DNA of 64,000 nt from Amoebidium appalachense (Eukaryota; Ichthyosporea), in the NCBI GenBank assembly GCA_963693365.1, contig CAVNZM010000018.1:930001-994000 (forward strand), in the 5' to 3' direction. A program made the position numbers and the translations under genes. The notes under the pieces were generated by a model that was given only the letters and a program-made list of their open reading frames with translations, was not told the origin of the DNA and searched no databases. Positions within the stretch are counted from its first letter, which is position 1. Each line of letters starts with the position of its first letter. Below are positions 1 through 15,170 of this stretch, piece after piece.

Positions 1-2997
1 AGCGGGTGGAGTGGGCAGACCATCTTCGATGCCTGGTACCTGACCTTCTACAACGTCATCTTCACAGCCGTGCCCGTCATGGCCGCAGGTGCATATTTTG
101 GCTTTCTAGAGGGGGGAGGGGGGGGGGTAGGGGGGAGGGGGGGTTGCTGATTGTTTCCTGGGGGGGTGTAGGGATGTTTGAGCAGGACGTCAATGACCGC
201 ACGTGCATGCTCTACCCCACCCTGTACCGGGCAGGCCAGCTGGTAACTAACTGCCCCCACATGCATGCACTGACTGTGTGATCTCCACCATGCCCCACAC
301 ACTATGGTGGCATGCAGCTGACCGTTGCTGCAGGACGCATTCTTCAACGGGCGCATCTTTGCAATGTCCCTGCTCAAGGGGGTCTACCATGCAGCTGTGT
401 GCTTCTATGTGCCCTACGGTGCTGCCGGTATGATGTACACACACGCAAACACATATGCATGCACGCATGCAAGCACGCACACATGCATGAGCGCACGAAC
501 ACACGCGCACACAGAGGCATGCACACACAGAGGCACACACACACAGACGCGCGCCTCACACACACACCGACACATACACAGGCATATACAGCGGCACACA
601 CATGCATACACACACAAACATGCCACACATGCAGCACACATGCACAAACATGCGCACACACACACATGTACACACGCACACATACACACACGCACACTAC
701 GTCCAGGCCTGCAACCCCAATCCACTGACTGCCTGCCCTCTGCAGGGGACTTGGCGCTGCCGTCAGGCCCAGCAGCAGGATTCCAGTGGCTGGGGGTGCT
801 GATATCGGCATGTGTGGTGGTGCGTGGGGGGGGGGGGGGGGGGGGGGGAGCAGCATGGGTTCAGGCAGTGACCACTGTTTCAGGTGGTGGTCAACATCCA
901 GATAGCACTGGACATGTTCCGCTGGACCGTGCTGAACCACGTGTGCATCTGGCTGAGCATGGCCAGCTGGTGGATCTTTGCCTGGTTCCAGTACGGCATG
1001 CCAGGCTACATCGTGCCGGTGGGCTTCTTTGGTGCGTATAGGCACCCTGTTGAGTGGTGGGGAGGGGGGGTGGATGCTGACGTGTGTGCAGGGGTGATGA
1101 GTACATCCCAGGGGCAGGTCACATGGTGGGCCGCACTGGTGCTGACATGCACCGCAGCAATCATCCCTGTCTACGCCTACAAGGTGTGTGTGTGCGTGTG
1201 TGTGGTGGGGTGGGTGCATGTGCTGTGGGCTGACACGTGGAGGTAGTTCTTTCTGCTGTACTTCTTCCCCACACCCATCGACATAGTGCGGGAGATTGCC
1301 TATCTCAGCCGCAAGGCAAGGCCTGACACAACAACAACAACGGCCGTCCACCTCCCCCCGGCACAGTCATCGAGCCAGGTGGGCATGGTGGTGGGGTGGG
1401 GGGCATGCATATTGGGTGGGGGGAGGATGGGTGGGCTGGGGTCGACTCAGGGAGGCAGCATGAGTGCAGGGGGAGTGGGTTGGCGGTGTGTAGTGGCCAT
1501 GTTTGGCTGATGGAAGGCTGAGGCTGCAGAGAGGAAGATGAGCACTGGCGTGCTGGCACTTTCTCTGTGTGCTCACCCTCATGGCCTGACAGTGCCTAGT
1601 TCGTGCTACCTGTAGAGACTGAAGCACCATCTGGTTGACAGCAATAGTCCTATCATGTTGTGTGCTTTTTTCTGATCAGAATTGCCTTGATCATCATGGA
1701 TGCATCAATCAATTCTCGCAAGTTGCCGCTTGAAACAATATACTCAACATGGCTCAGGCTGCTTCGGTTATTCATCCTGTTAAGGAGTAGAGGTTTGGCT
1801 TTGCAAAAAGTAGTGCAACGCCATTGATAGGTTGCTGTGTGGTTTTGTGGATGGGGTTGAACCGTTGGGGTTCAGGGGGCACAGGTGGTTGCGGCAGTGA
1901 GCTGGGGGTTGATTGATGTAAGAGGAAAAAAAAAAGTAATATGCTTCCACGACCCCTATTCACCTCGGTTTTTCGCTAATATTTCGGAAACCGCTAATCG
2001 GAACCCCCCCAACCCAGGCGCCAAAATCGCTCATTTATCAAACTCTATTCAACGGTACCATTTGTTTGATAAAAGGTTTTAAATAGCCTACACTTTACTA
2101 TTAGAAGTTGGGTTTTTACTATAGGTCGCGGCGGCTTTAAAGCTCCTGTACATCGGTCTGCGAAATTGCCGGCTGATGAGCTGCCGATAAACGGTGTTCC
2201 ATTATCCAATCATAGCCCTCTATTTTATTGCCGCGACTCACATGGGGGTCAGGAAAATTGATGTCACCTTTCAAATCTGAAAGCCGCCGCGCGACGGTGC
2301 CGCTGCATTTTTGACGACGCCAAATGCCACGGTTTTGCTCCAAAATTGTTGAGAGGGCTTTTTTTATATGTTTTTATACTAAAAACATGGTTTTTACTCC
2401 TAAATAATAATATATGTAAACTTAGTCATGCAAAGGGTGTAAAAATTGTGGCTTTCTCATTACTGCCCTTTTACAAGGGGGCTCACGAAAACTAATCTTG
2501 GGGAACAAAATGTAATCAAGCCATTGGTGGAAACATCTGGCACCATAGATCGAATGATCACCGGCCTTGCGATTGGCTAGTTAAATTCAGCCCGCGCCGC
2601 CGCTGGCGACTCCACTTTAATAGAAAAACACGTGTGTACTATATGAAGTGTACTTAAAAATAATGCTATAACCATGAGAAAATGAACGTGAAGCTAAGAC
2701 AGAATAATTCCAAACACTGACAAAAATTTCAGGCTGATTCAACAAGCCGAAAGGGAAATATTAGAGAAGAATCGAGTTGAATAGGGGTCCTGGATGCATA
2801 TTAGTGGCAACAAGGTTTTTGATTCTTACTGTCCAGTGCAATCCCAAGTACTGTGTGCATGTTGAACTTCACAGGCCACTGACTGGCTGTGTACATGCCG
2901 GGCCTCCCTGCAGGGTGCCAGTCCAGATGCCAAAGCCGAGGAGTTGGCCATGACCATGCGGGTCACTGCCGGCCCACAAGTGCTGTCCAGCCAGTAG
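1..2997 (+). CDS. P4-type phospholipid-transporting ATPase (flippase), 3' exons only
   Basis: C-terminal membrane part of a P4-ATPase, which moves aminophospholipids across membranes. The 5' part lies outside the window. Exons inferred from GT-AG sites and phase: 1-88, 172-242, 334-427, 746-~816, 884-1031, 1092-1183, 1247-1378, 2914-2997 (stop TAG 2995-2997). Phases agree at each junction. Family landmarks read in order are SGQTIFDAWYLTFYNVIFTA, then FEQDV, YPTLYRAGQ, NIQIALD and FFPTPIDIVREI, which correspond to the conserved last six-helix domain of flippases. The last exon adds a 27-residue tail ending VLSSQ. Introns contain G-runs, (CA)n and, in the last one (1379-2913), an inserted TIR element. 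An alternative short last exon at 1530-1541 is possible, but the 2914 exon is longer and phase-compatible. The family call is strong; exact edges are by eye. Confidence 0.85.
433..705. repeat. CA-rich microsatellite in flippase intron
   Basis: Imperfect (CA)n with ATGCAC interruptions, filling most of the intron between the exons ending at 427 and starting at 746. Open frames rich in His/Thr (plus) or Cys/Val (minus) are by-products of the repeat. Confidence 0.9.
1939..2802. mobile_element. Non-autonomous TIR DNA element in flippase intron
   Basis: Imperfect terminal inverted repeats of about 50 bp: the left end (about 1939-1988) and the reverse complement of 2750-2802 share TAATATGC, GACCCCTATTCA and CTAATATTTC with scattered mismatches. 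The outermost TAATATGC/GCATATTA is itself symmetrical, so the exact end and target duplication cannot be separated. It lies inside the last intron of the flippase gene. The interior has only short open frames (for example 2137-2343 minus) that I do not recognise. Superfamily unknown. Confidence 0.6.
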
Positions 2998-4450
2998 GGC
3001 AGCAGGGTGTGCCCAGACGCTCAAAGGCTTGTATGGATGCCGCTAGGTTGCCATGCCTTTTGCCTTGGTGCCCGGTACAGTAAAATATGCTGAATGATCC
3101 TTTTTTCTTCTGAATGCTGACAGCTTAGATAGAATGAATGCTCAATCGAATGAATGATATGTGCTGCTTGCTGCCTGGTGCAGGCTGTACTATGGTCTGC
3201 GGTGAAATGCGTGTATTTTAACTTCAACATATTAAATATGTGTTTGAGAATTGCCCCGTGCAAAATATGAACATTGATACACTGTTATAAAAGAAATGAT
3301 ATTTGGTTGAAAAGCATCGGCAAATATGTGCAATGCCATGCATGTATAGTACACGCGTGCAAGAGTGGGTGGGGGGGGGGGGGGGGGGGGGTTGGAGGCT
3401 ATAAAAGCTATTGGGCCTCTCTGTTGCTCTATTTTCAGACAAAAACCACTCACATGCCAGTGGACCACCCATACACCCATGGGCAAAGAAGCAAGCTGTA
3501 CACGTGCATTCTAAGGGTTAGATGGTATTGCGAACAGAGAGTTTCTCCGTACGGAGAGCCAGCATACACAGCATTGAAGCTGGGAGCGGTAGACTCGAGA
3601 CAATTTGCATAGGACTGACTGGTACGCCCATGTACGAGAATTGCTAGTTGGTTAGACACACTTTAGATGGCAGGCCATCACCACAGCCACTCAAGGGAGG
3701 GTGGGAGGGAAAAACAAAATGCTTGACTAGAGGAAACAACCGTTTACGGGCCTCAGGAGGCCCTGCCAACTTGCTAGACTAAGGACACATTCTGCTGAGG
3801 AGCAGTGCCAGCGACTGAGAGGCCTACGAATCTGCGGGCTAGCGGTTTATATACACGCAGGATATGGCTCACAACATCCGATTGGCTACAAGGGAATGTG
3901 AAGACCAAATATGGCTACACTTAAACAGGACCAATCATTGCACTTACATTTACGTACAGAGAACTGATTGGCTAAGCCATACCTACTGACTAACCAATCG
4001 GAATGCAAAGTAGCTGGCAGTTCGGATTCCACATGTCACTTCGTCGTCGTGGCTGCGGCCGTTCCTCAAAGAAAACCCGTTTAAAAAACGAACCATTGGT
4101 GTGATACAATGGTTCTGCACCAAATCACTTGAGGCTTCCTTTAAGCAGCACGGTGAGAACTGCCATGGAGAGAAAGAAGGGAGAGGGGGGGGGGGGGTCG
4201 GGGAGAGGGGGCCGGGGGTAGATGAATCGTTAAAGCTAAGTCAAAAATCGGTTAACTAAGTTGGTAAACTGCTCGTCTGTGTGAGACTCTGTAAAACCAA
4301 GTGTAGACAGGTGGTTGCACTGAAACTTTGAACGTGGTGGAGAGCAGGAAAAGAGGGGTTTTTGAAGCCCAGCTATTAAATACAAGACTCAGAGGACCAA
4401 TTTCACAGAAGGTAGGTACTAGGCATTGATTGAAAGAAAAACAGAACATG
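2998..4450. other. Intergenic stretch, no gene recognised
   Basis: Follows the flippase stop codon. Contains G-runs at about 3369-3391 and 4186-4222, four CCAAT/ATTGG boxes within about 3885-4005, and a short inverted repeat AACCATTG/CAATGGTT near 4090-4113. No coding pattern was found on either strand. Confidence 0.5.
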
Positions 4451-5061
4451 GCAACTAGCATTTTTATTTAGGGAGCTGTAGCTGTTTTTATGTTCTGTGG
4501 GATATGCCATATGGATATATTGATGAGTTTGAGTTATATCTAGTCCGAAATGGGCAGCAATTGATTTGGTCTTTGTGATCTAGGGTTTTTAGCCACTTGT
4601 GAAAAATTTTCATTGGTTGATGTGGAGCAAAAATTCCATTTTGGTAGATTTCATGGATTTCATAGGTTCTAAGTCATTTCTTCATGTTTCCATAGGGGAA
4701 AATGTGGGCCGCGCTATATAATGAGCTTGCGCGGCCTCAGGGAGGTCAGTTGCGGCGCTACTGAGCGCGTTTAGGTCTCTTTAGGTCCAATTTTTTCGTG
4801 TTTCGGTGTAAGTAGGTAAGCCTTTTTAGGTTACTGCCTGTAATCAAGTTTTTGCCCACCCACCCACCCTTGCCTCATCAGGCTTTGAACCCTTGCCTCA
4901 TTAGGCTTTGAACCCTTGCCTCATTAGGCTTGCCTCATAAGGCTTTGAATTGCTCAAGTGGAGCACACATGTGCCTGAGATCATAGGGTCAGCAGGCTGG
5001 TACCACCTCAAGTATCCCCGTGCTGGGGCTGGTAAAGGCGACGTTGGCATATTATTAAGAA
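4451..5061 (+). repeat. Divergent A-spacer-B unit of the YR retrotransposon family
   Basis: Begins inside the A repeat (ACTAGCATTTTTATTTAGGG) and runs through the TATA-containing GC palindrome near 4710-4738. The spacer is replaced by a small tandem repeat of CCCTTGCCTCATTAGGCTTTGAA-like units (about 4867-4945; broken and degenerate), followed by a diverged B end up to GGCATATTATTAAG. It is clearly older than the other copies. It abuts E1 at the AA dinucleotide 5060-5061. Confidence 0.8.
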
Positions 5062-5443
5062 TATTTAGTTTGTAAACGTGTTTTCTTTGCAGGAGAATTA
5101 GATAGCCCCGTTGGAGTAAAATTGTGCGTTGCGAGTGTGGTCAGTTGAGGTCAGTTGCGGCGCTACGGAGCGCGTTTAGGTCTCTTTAGGCCCAATTTTT
5201 TAGCTAAGTTTTTGCAACTCTAGTCCCCGTTTTTCGCGCTGTTGTTCGTTTTTTCTCTAGTTTTTTTTGCCCAGGAGCGCGCGCTTAGCTTCGGCAGCAT
5301 CTGGTAAGAGTTTTGCGTGCGCGCCATTGCGTTTTAGCTGGTTTTCGGACGTTTTTTGCGGTGTCGTTTTCCCCGCGTTTTTTGCATTTTCCAGTCTTCG
5401 TTTTCAAGTTTTTCGTGCTCTGGTCTGGTTTGTGAGCATTGCA

Positions 5444-6499
5444 ATGGCCCCTCCTCCTGCTCTGGTCGCCAAGGGGGCCGCTCTCCTCGAAAAGCTTTTG
5501 GAGATCTCTACCGATGCGGACGACGCAAGTCTCAAAAGTCTGGCCGTTTTGCAGTCCAACGCCCTCCCCTGGAACAGCCTGCCGGCAGAAACCGTCAACA
5601 GTGTGGTTTCAGCCCTCAAGGCGCGCTCGGTGGCTTTTGATGACCCTGAGATGGTCGGTTGGAAAGTCACCGACCAGCTGCACTTGCTCTGTCGCACTCC
5701 TCGCAGCGGCTGTGCCTCCCCCCCACCTGGGTCGCCCTCTCCCCAGCGGCGTTCTGACGGTGTAGACGTCCAAGAGAAGCTGCAGGCGCTTTCTGCCCAA
5801 GTGCAAGCCCTCTCTGTTGCCCAGTCTGGTCGCCCCAAGAAGCCCTCTGCCGGCGGCCTGCTGAGCACGCTGTCTGCGCGGGCAAAGGGCAAGGAGCCTG
5901 TCTATGCGTACGACACCGGCAGTGAAGACACCCCATCGTCGAGTGAGGATTCTTCTTCCAGCAGCAGTGGCTACGGTCGTTCCTCTCGCAGCCGTCGTTC
6001 CTCTGGCCGTTTCAAACCCAACCCCAGCCGTTATCTGCTCTCCAGCGGCGCCAAAGTCAACCTGCGCGTCAAAGAACGTCTGGCCCCTTCCTACCTCAAG
6101 AGCACCTTGGCTGACCAGGCCTCGGTCACTGCAGCTGTCCACGCGGCGGATTGGGTCAGCTGCCGCAACCAACGGGAGGCTCTGACGCTTGCCCGTATGC
6201 TGGATTTGCTGCTGGCCGCCGACCCTAAGGCCCGCAAGGAGTCACCTGCTGTGGAAGTTGGTGTGCGCCGTCTGCTGGCTGTGCAGACTGCTGATCAGTC
6301 CAACGGGGACTGGGCTGTTGCAGAGCAGTTTGAGGAGCTCCCTGCGCGCAGCCTGCCCCTGCCCCCTGCCTTGGCCACCCGGGCTGTTCATCAAGCCAAG
6401 ACCCTCGCCGAAGTCACCCGGGCTCGGCGCGGTCCCGGCAGTGGCCCATCCGGCGCCGGTCCATCGACCCCTCCGGGGACCGGTGGCCACAGGGCCTAA
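5444..6499 (+). CDS. gag: Gag-like protein of YR retrotransposon E1
   Basis: 351 residues, the only gag copy in the window without a lesion. The start at MAPPPALVAKG is chosen because sequence upstream changes frame between copies while homology begins here. The first ~90 residues are predicted helical, followed by Ser/Pro-rich and acidic Ser-rich stretches (SSSEDSSSSSSGYGRSSRSR, about residues 160-190), then an Ala/Leu-rich region and a Gly/Pro-rich tail. No CCHC knuckle or protease motif is visible. The position before RT and the basic/low-complexity character suggest the structural RNA-binding protein of the particle. That role rests on position; I see no sequence family match. About 110 nt separate its stop from the RT ATG. 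Confidence 0.75.
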   Translation: MAPPPALVAKGAALLEKLLEISTDADDASLKSLAVLQSNALPWNSLPAETVNSVVSALKARSVAFDDPEMVGWKVTDQLHLLCRTPRSGCASPPPGSPSPQRRSDGVDVQEKLQALSAQVQALSVAQSGRPKKPSAGGLLSTLSARAKGKEPVYAYDTGSEDTPSSSEDSSSSSSGYGRSSRSRRSSGRFKPNPSRYLLSSGAKVNLRVKERLAPSYLKSTLADQASVTAAVHAADWVSCRNQREALTLARMLDLLLAADPKARKESPAVEVGVRRLLAVQTADQSNGDWAVAEQFEELPARSLPLPPALATRAVHQAKTLAEVTRARRGPGSGPSGAGPSTPPGTGGHRA

Positions 6500-6609
6500 A
6501 CGGCCCTTGGGGGGTTCGGCACGCGGTTCTGTATATTATTTTCTTGTGGTTTCCTGCCACGTGCCCTTGATTAAATATGCCCCCTAATTTTTCTAAGGAT
6601 TCCACAGCT

Positions 6610-8545
6610 ATGCCACGTCATGTCTTTGCCGCCTCTGATTTGTTTCCTGTTCCGGCCATTCCTGTGCCGGACCGTTCTGGACAAGCCCGTCTATGGAGTC
6701 AACGCCGTCGGCAACGTCTGTCTCACCGCCTGAAGGGGGTTACCTTGGCTAGCCGTTGTCTTGGTGCCCTCAACGAGCTGTGGGCAGGCGGCCCTTGCCC
6801 ATTCCCGACCCGGTTGGTGAACAGTCACCACCATGCCCTGTGGACCTTTGTCCTTAGGGCCAGCTACGATGCTATACGCGCGGGTCTCTACGACGCTCAG
6901 CCTGCGAGTAGTGTCTTGGCTGCGTTCCCCGGGGCCTACCCTGTATTGACAGGATGGCTACCTCTCACGGCGGCAAATGCCGCTTTGCCACCCCCTGGGT
7001 TGGCGCCTGCAGAGCTGCGCCGCATCCGACCGGCGCATCACGTTCCCAGTGGGGAATACGGTCCCCTGCTTCTTCGGCTTCAAGATTGCGGCATGGTGCA
7101 CTATTTTGAGGCGAAGAAAAACCACTGGCCATCAATGGGCTGTTTGGGGTCCCCAAAGACACCAGAGCCCGCGTCATTTTTGACGGCCGCCGTGGCAACC
7201 TGTTCTTTGCCCGTGATCATCCTGCCCTTAAGGTGCACCTGCCCAACCCTGCCGATTTTGCCGATCTGTTGCTGGGACCTGAGGATTGCCTCTATTTTGG
7301 CAAGTCGGACATGGACAACCAGTTCCATCGTCTTCTTGCCCCGGAGTGGCTGTGGCGGTACTTCGGATTGCCGCCTGTGTCTTCGGAGGCTGTTGGCCTT
7401 TCTGGGCCCGACTGGCTTGTGTACCCGGCCCTCAAGACCGTGCCCGTGGGCTGGGTGCATTCTGTGCTTGTGGCTCAAGACGTCCATGGGCAGTTGGCTG
7501 ACCGAGCCGGCATGCCCCGCATTGAGCGCCTCTGTGCGATAGTGCCGCGGCCTGTGGAGGCCACGCAGCATGCCCTGTATGTGGACGACTGTGGCTGGGT
7601 CGGCACAGATGCCACCGCCATCAATCGTCAGCGTGAATCGTATCATGGTGTCACCGGCCCGGCTGGTCTTCCCTCCAACTCAAGAAGGATGTGGCTGCTG
7701 GTTCGTCGTCCTCTATGGTGCTGCTAGGCCTGGAAATGCATGGCTCTGGGATATTGCGCCCGTCTGGCGCTTCCTTGTGCAGTCTGGTGGCGGAAACCCA
7801 GGCCGTGTTGCGTCATGGTGTCGTCACGCAGCTCCGTTTGCAGCAGTTGCTTCGTGGTTGGGTGTGGGCGGCACTGCTGCAGCGGCCGCTTTTGTCGGTT
7901 CTGAGTTTTGTCTACAGTTTTTTGGAGCAGCTGGGGGGTCGGGAACAGCCCCTTCCCCCGCCAGTGGTGTGGGAGCTTCAGGCAATGTGTGCTTTGGCCC
8001 CTTTGATGCGTTGTGATTTGCGTTCTGGGTTTGCTAGCACCATGTTCTGCACTGATGCTTCCTTGTTGGGTGGTGCAGCCGTGTCCCGGGTGCTTCCAGC
8101 AACGCTTCTCCGCGAAGTGCTGCCTCACTGCAACCGGCGTGGCCACTACAGCCAGCTGTCTGGTCCTGTGCACGAGCCAAGCCCGTCCGCCCCCCGGCAC
8201 CTATCCTGGCAGCTGTTGGTGGCCGGTGGACCACCAACATCAGTCATCGTTGGCGCCACTCCGACCAGATCAAACATTCTGGAGGGAGAAGCCTTGCTCC
8301 TGGGGCTTCGTCGATTAGGTCGGTCTACGGCTGCCCGGGGCTCCCGCTACCTTTGGGGCCTTGATTCGACGGCGCTGCTTGGGGCTGTTGCTAAGGGTCG
8401 TTCAGCATCCCGACACCTTAACCGTGTATGCAGCCAGGTGGCTGCCTACACGCTTGCCCTCGACATTCGTTTGTATTGTGTGTGGCTGCCGTCAGCCCAC
8501 AATCGTGCAGATGGTCTCGCGGTTTTCTGGCTGACCAGGCCATAA
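6610..8545 (+). pseudogene. Reverse transcriptase-RNase H, broken (E1)
   Basis: Same protein as the E6 RT/RNase H. RT motifs SDMDNQFHRLL and LYVDDCGWVG and RNase H motifs CTDAS, ILEGEALLLGL and GLDSTALLG are readable in shifting frames. Lesions relative to E6: a ~105 nt deletion near 7000 (after LPPPG), a 1-nt loss near 7118 (EAKEKP becomes EAKKNH), a 1-nt loss near 7678 (CCAACTCAAG for CCAATGTCAAG), and changes at the 3' end that alter the SAHNPADGPSR tail. The 7678 lesion is shared with E2. The gene cannot make a full-length product. Confidence 0.85.
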
Positions 8546-9442
8546 AGCCCCCAACCCTCAAGGCCTACCGGGATGCTGTTGTTGAGTTCCTGGATTGGTT
8601 GCCCCCTGGCACCGACACCAAGTCCCCCGCCGAACTGGACGACCTCCTGGTGGAGTATTTTGAGGAGTGTTATGCCATTGATCCATCGCGTGGCCAGCGT
8701 CAGCGCTGTGTCAACACAGCTGCCGGCATCAAGCATTTCATGCCACGCCTGGGTCCACACCTGCAGGCCGCCCAACGGAGCCTGCAGAGCTGGAACCGGC
8801 TTGTTCCAGCAAAGACCACGCCCCCGCTTCCGTTTTCATTGGTCCTCGTCATTGGCCATCATTTGTATTCCAAAATTGGCCCCTTGTTTGGTATTGCTGT
8901 TTTGCTTGGATTTGAGTGTTATATTCGTGTCAGTGAGCTGCTTATGCTCGAGCACCCGTGCGGATCTTGTTTTGCCCGACGACCCCGTTCCCCACGACAT
9001 GCCACCCGGTACAGGCGGCATCCGCCTGGCCGACACCAAGACCGGTCCAAATCAGTCTGTCCCCATCACCGATCCGTCCCTGTTGGCCATCCTGTCTTTC
9101 TGGTTCCGTGGTGCCCCCCCTTCTGCGCGGCTGTTTCCTTTCTCGTATGATGTTCTGCGTGCCAAGTTCCAAGCGGCATGTGACTCCCTCGGCCTCAACG
9201 AGTATGGGTTCCATCTTCACAGTCTTTGCCATGGTGGTGCCTCGAGAGACTACGTCAGGGGTGTTTCAGTAGAGACGATTGCTCTGGGTGGTCGATGGAG
9301 ATCGCATGCCTCCCTCCGCCGGTATGTGCAGGCCGGCCAGTCTCTTGTTCTTTCTATTCGCGTGCCTGCGTCGCTCCTTGCCCGGCCTGCAGCGCTGCGT
9401 CAGTCACCCACGGCATGGTTCGTTCCTTCCCGTGCCAGGTAG
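8511..9442 (+). pseudogene. Tyrosine recombinase, broken and catalytically altered (E1)
   Basis: Homologue of the 306-309 aa recombinase of E2, E3 and E6. A 2-nt loss at ATGGTCTCGCGG removes the usual start frame, and an insertion near 8948 (CTCGAGCACCCG) shifts frame after RVSELLML. In addition the conserved HxxR box reads HSLCHGG where other copies have HSLRHGG, so a catalytic Arg is replaced by Cys. The C-terminal GRWRSHASLRRYVQ with the Tyr nucleophile remains. Dead by two independent routes. Stop TAG 9440-9442; B1 starts seven bases later. Confidence 0.85.
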
Positions 9443-10235
9443 GGAGTGGTGGAGCACACCTGTGCCTGCTTGTGAGATTGATCCACAGGCACCGGCTCAT
9501 GTATCCCCTTGCTGGGGCTGGTAAAGACGACGTTGGCATAAGAATATTTAATTTGTAAACGTGTTTTCTTTGCAGGAGAATTAGATAGCCCCGTTGGAGT
9601 GAAATTGTGTGTTGCGAGTGTGCTGTAAAATTCGTACTAGTAGCATGGTGTAGGCCTTGGTGTGTTTGATGTGTGTGCAAAGTTTCAGGCTGCTAGCATT
9701 TTTATTTAGGGAGCTGTAGCTGTTTTTATGTTCTATGGGATATGCCATATGGATATATTGATGAGTTTGAGTTATATCTAGTCCGAAATGGGCGGTAATT
9801 GATTTGGTCTTTGTGATCTAGGGGTTTTAGCCACTTGTGAAAATTTTTCATTGGTTGATGTGCAGCAAAAATTCCATTTTGGTAGATTTCACGGATTTGA
9901 TAGGTTTTAAGTCATTTCTTCATATTTCCATTGGCAAAAATGTGGGCCGCGCTATATAATGAGCTTGCGCGGCTCCAGGGAGGTCAGTTGCGGCGCTACT
10001 GAGCGCGTTTAGGTCTCTTTAGGCCCAATTTTTTAGCTAAGTTTTTGCCCACCCACCACACCCTTTGCCTATTTAGGCACTAGGCTACGTTTTTTGATCA
10101 TGTTTTTGTATGACATTTGTCATTCTTTTCATTGCTCCTGTGGAGCACACCTGTCCCTGCTTGTGAGATTGATCCACAGGCACCGGCTCATGCATCCCCT
10201 TGCTGGGGCTGCTAAAGGCGACGTTGGCATAAGAA

Positions 10236-10585
10236 TGGGGTTTTGAGGCCCTGTTGGCACAGCAAGAGGTGAATGAGTGAGGTACCCCTGGTAGATAAGC
10301 AATCAAAAAAATGAGAGTGAGAGGGCCACAGACAGAGACAGAGAGAGAGACAGACAGAGAGAGAGAATGAGAGAGAGAGAGATTGAGGTGAGAGCAGAAA
10401 TGCATGTCACTGTTATAAACCATATACTGCAAAAATATGCACCGAATATCATCAATACATGTTTTGTGTATTGTCCATGTTGGCCATAGCACAGTTATAG
10501 TAACATAACAACGAAGACACAGTCATGGCTGTATGGTAAATATACACGGTATACCATGAGGTTACTGGATATGTATTTACATATG
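10236..10585. repeat. Duplicated flank, partner of 62145-62500
   Basis: Starts exactly at the E1 end with TGGGGTTTTGAGGCCCTG and matches 62145-62500 almost base for base, including the GAGAGACAGACAG tract and the TACACGGTATACCATGAGG segment. Both copies begin right after a B2 end. Only a (GA)n-like tract and no gene are inside. Confidence 0.9.
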
Positions 10586-10805
10586 TTGGGCATATCAGAC
10601 AGACAGTGATTGCAGTATGGACAATATACTCGTGATACCACGTGGAAATTGTGCATGTACTGTACATGTGTTGGGCATATCTGACAGACAGAGAGAGAGA
10701 CAAAGGGAGAGAGACATGCATGACAGGGGGAGTGGGGGGGGGGCGGGGGCTTCATAAGTACGAAGTACACATAAACAACGGGTAACACGATGCAGAGATC
10801 AAACC

Positions 10806-10836
<31 letters not shown>

Positions 10837-10868
10837 ATTTAAAGGGTGGGGGGGGGGGGGTTCTTACC
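10586..10868. other. Simple-sequence region downstream of transposase exon
   Basis: Contains a GACAGACAG tract, then G-runs at about 10732-10746, 10811-10837 and 10846-10860. The last lies directly beside the splice donor of the transposase exon ending at 10869 (minus strand). Confidence 0.6.
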
Positions 10869-14373
<3,505 letters not shown>

Positions 14374-15170
14374 TTCTTATGCCAACGTCGTCGTTACCAG
14401 CCCCAGCAAGGGGATACATGAGCCGGTGCCTGTGGATCAATCTCACAAGCAGGCACAGGTGTGCTCCACAGGAGCAATGAAAAGAATGACAAATGTCATA
14501 CAGAAACATGCTCAAAAAACGTAGTTTAGTTAGTGCCTAAATAGGCAAAGGGTGTGGTGGGTGGGCAAAAACTTAGCTAAAAAATTGGGCCTAAAGAGAC
14601 CTAAACGCGCTCAGTAGCGCCGCAACTGACCTCCCTGGAACCGCGCAAGCTCATTATATAGCGCGGCCCACCCTTTTGCCAATGGAAATATGAAGAAATG
14701 ACTTAGAACCTATCAAATCCATGAAATCTACCAAAATGGGATTTTTGCTGCACATCAACCAATGAAAATTTTTCACAAGTGGCTAAAACCCCTAGACCAC
14801 AAAGACCAAATTGTTTGCCGCCCATTTCAGACTAGATATAACTCAAACTCATCAATATATCCATATGGCATATCCCACAGAACATAAAAACAGCTACAGC
14901 TCCCTAAATAAAAATGCTAGCAGCCTGAAACTTTGCACACACATCAAACACACCAAGGCCTACACCATGCTACTAGTACGAATTTTACAGCACACTCGCA
15001 ACACACAATTTCACTCCAACGGGGCTATCTAATTCTCCTGCAAAGAAAACACGTTTACAAACTAAATATTCTTATGCCAACGTCGTCTTTACCAGCCCCA
15101 GCAAGGGGATACATGAGCCGGTGCCTGTGGATCAATCTCACAAGCAGGCACAGGTGTGCTCCACCACTCC

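Larger units (their letters stand above)
5060..10235 (+). mobile_element. YR retrotransposon copy E1 (split direct repeats, plus strand)
   Basis: Order: A1 5062-5215, leader, gag, RT/RNase H, YR, B1 9449-9544, A2 9545-~10047, spacer, B2 10140-10235. A1 is only ~154 bp, because an internal deletion removed the segment from about GCGAGTGTG to GTCAGTTG. That segment includes the TATA palindrome, so this copy probably lacks its own promoter, though the older unit just upstream keeps one. A1 and A2, and B1 and B2, are direct repeats with A2 lying between B1 and B2; this split arrangement is known for PAT/Ngaro/Kangaroo-type YR retrotransposons. No protease or integrase is present. RT and YR are damaged; gag is open. 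Confidence 0.9.

Noticed and set aside
1530-1541. Short last exon of the flippase (AGAGGAAGATGA)
   Set aside because: Possible by splice sites, but the exon at 2914-2997 is in phase, longer and protein-like, so it is preferred.
5267-5443. Upstream extension of E1 gag (MPRSARLASAASG...)
   Set aside because: The frame upstream of MAPPP differs between copies through single-base changes, so coding starts at 5444.
5060-10235. LTR retrotransposon or integrated virus
   Set aside because: No LTR pair, primer-binding site, protease, DDE integrase or envelope; the recombinase and split repeats fit a YR retrotransposon.
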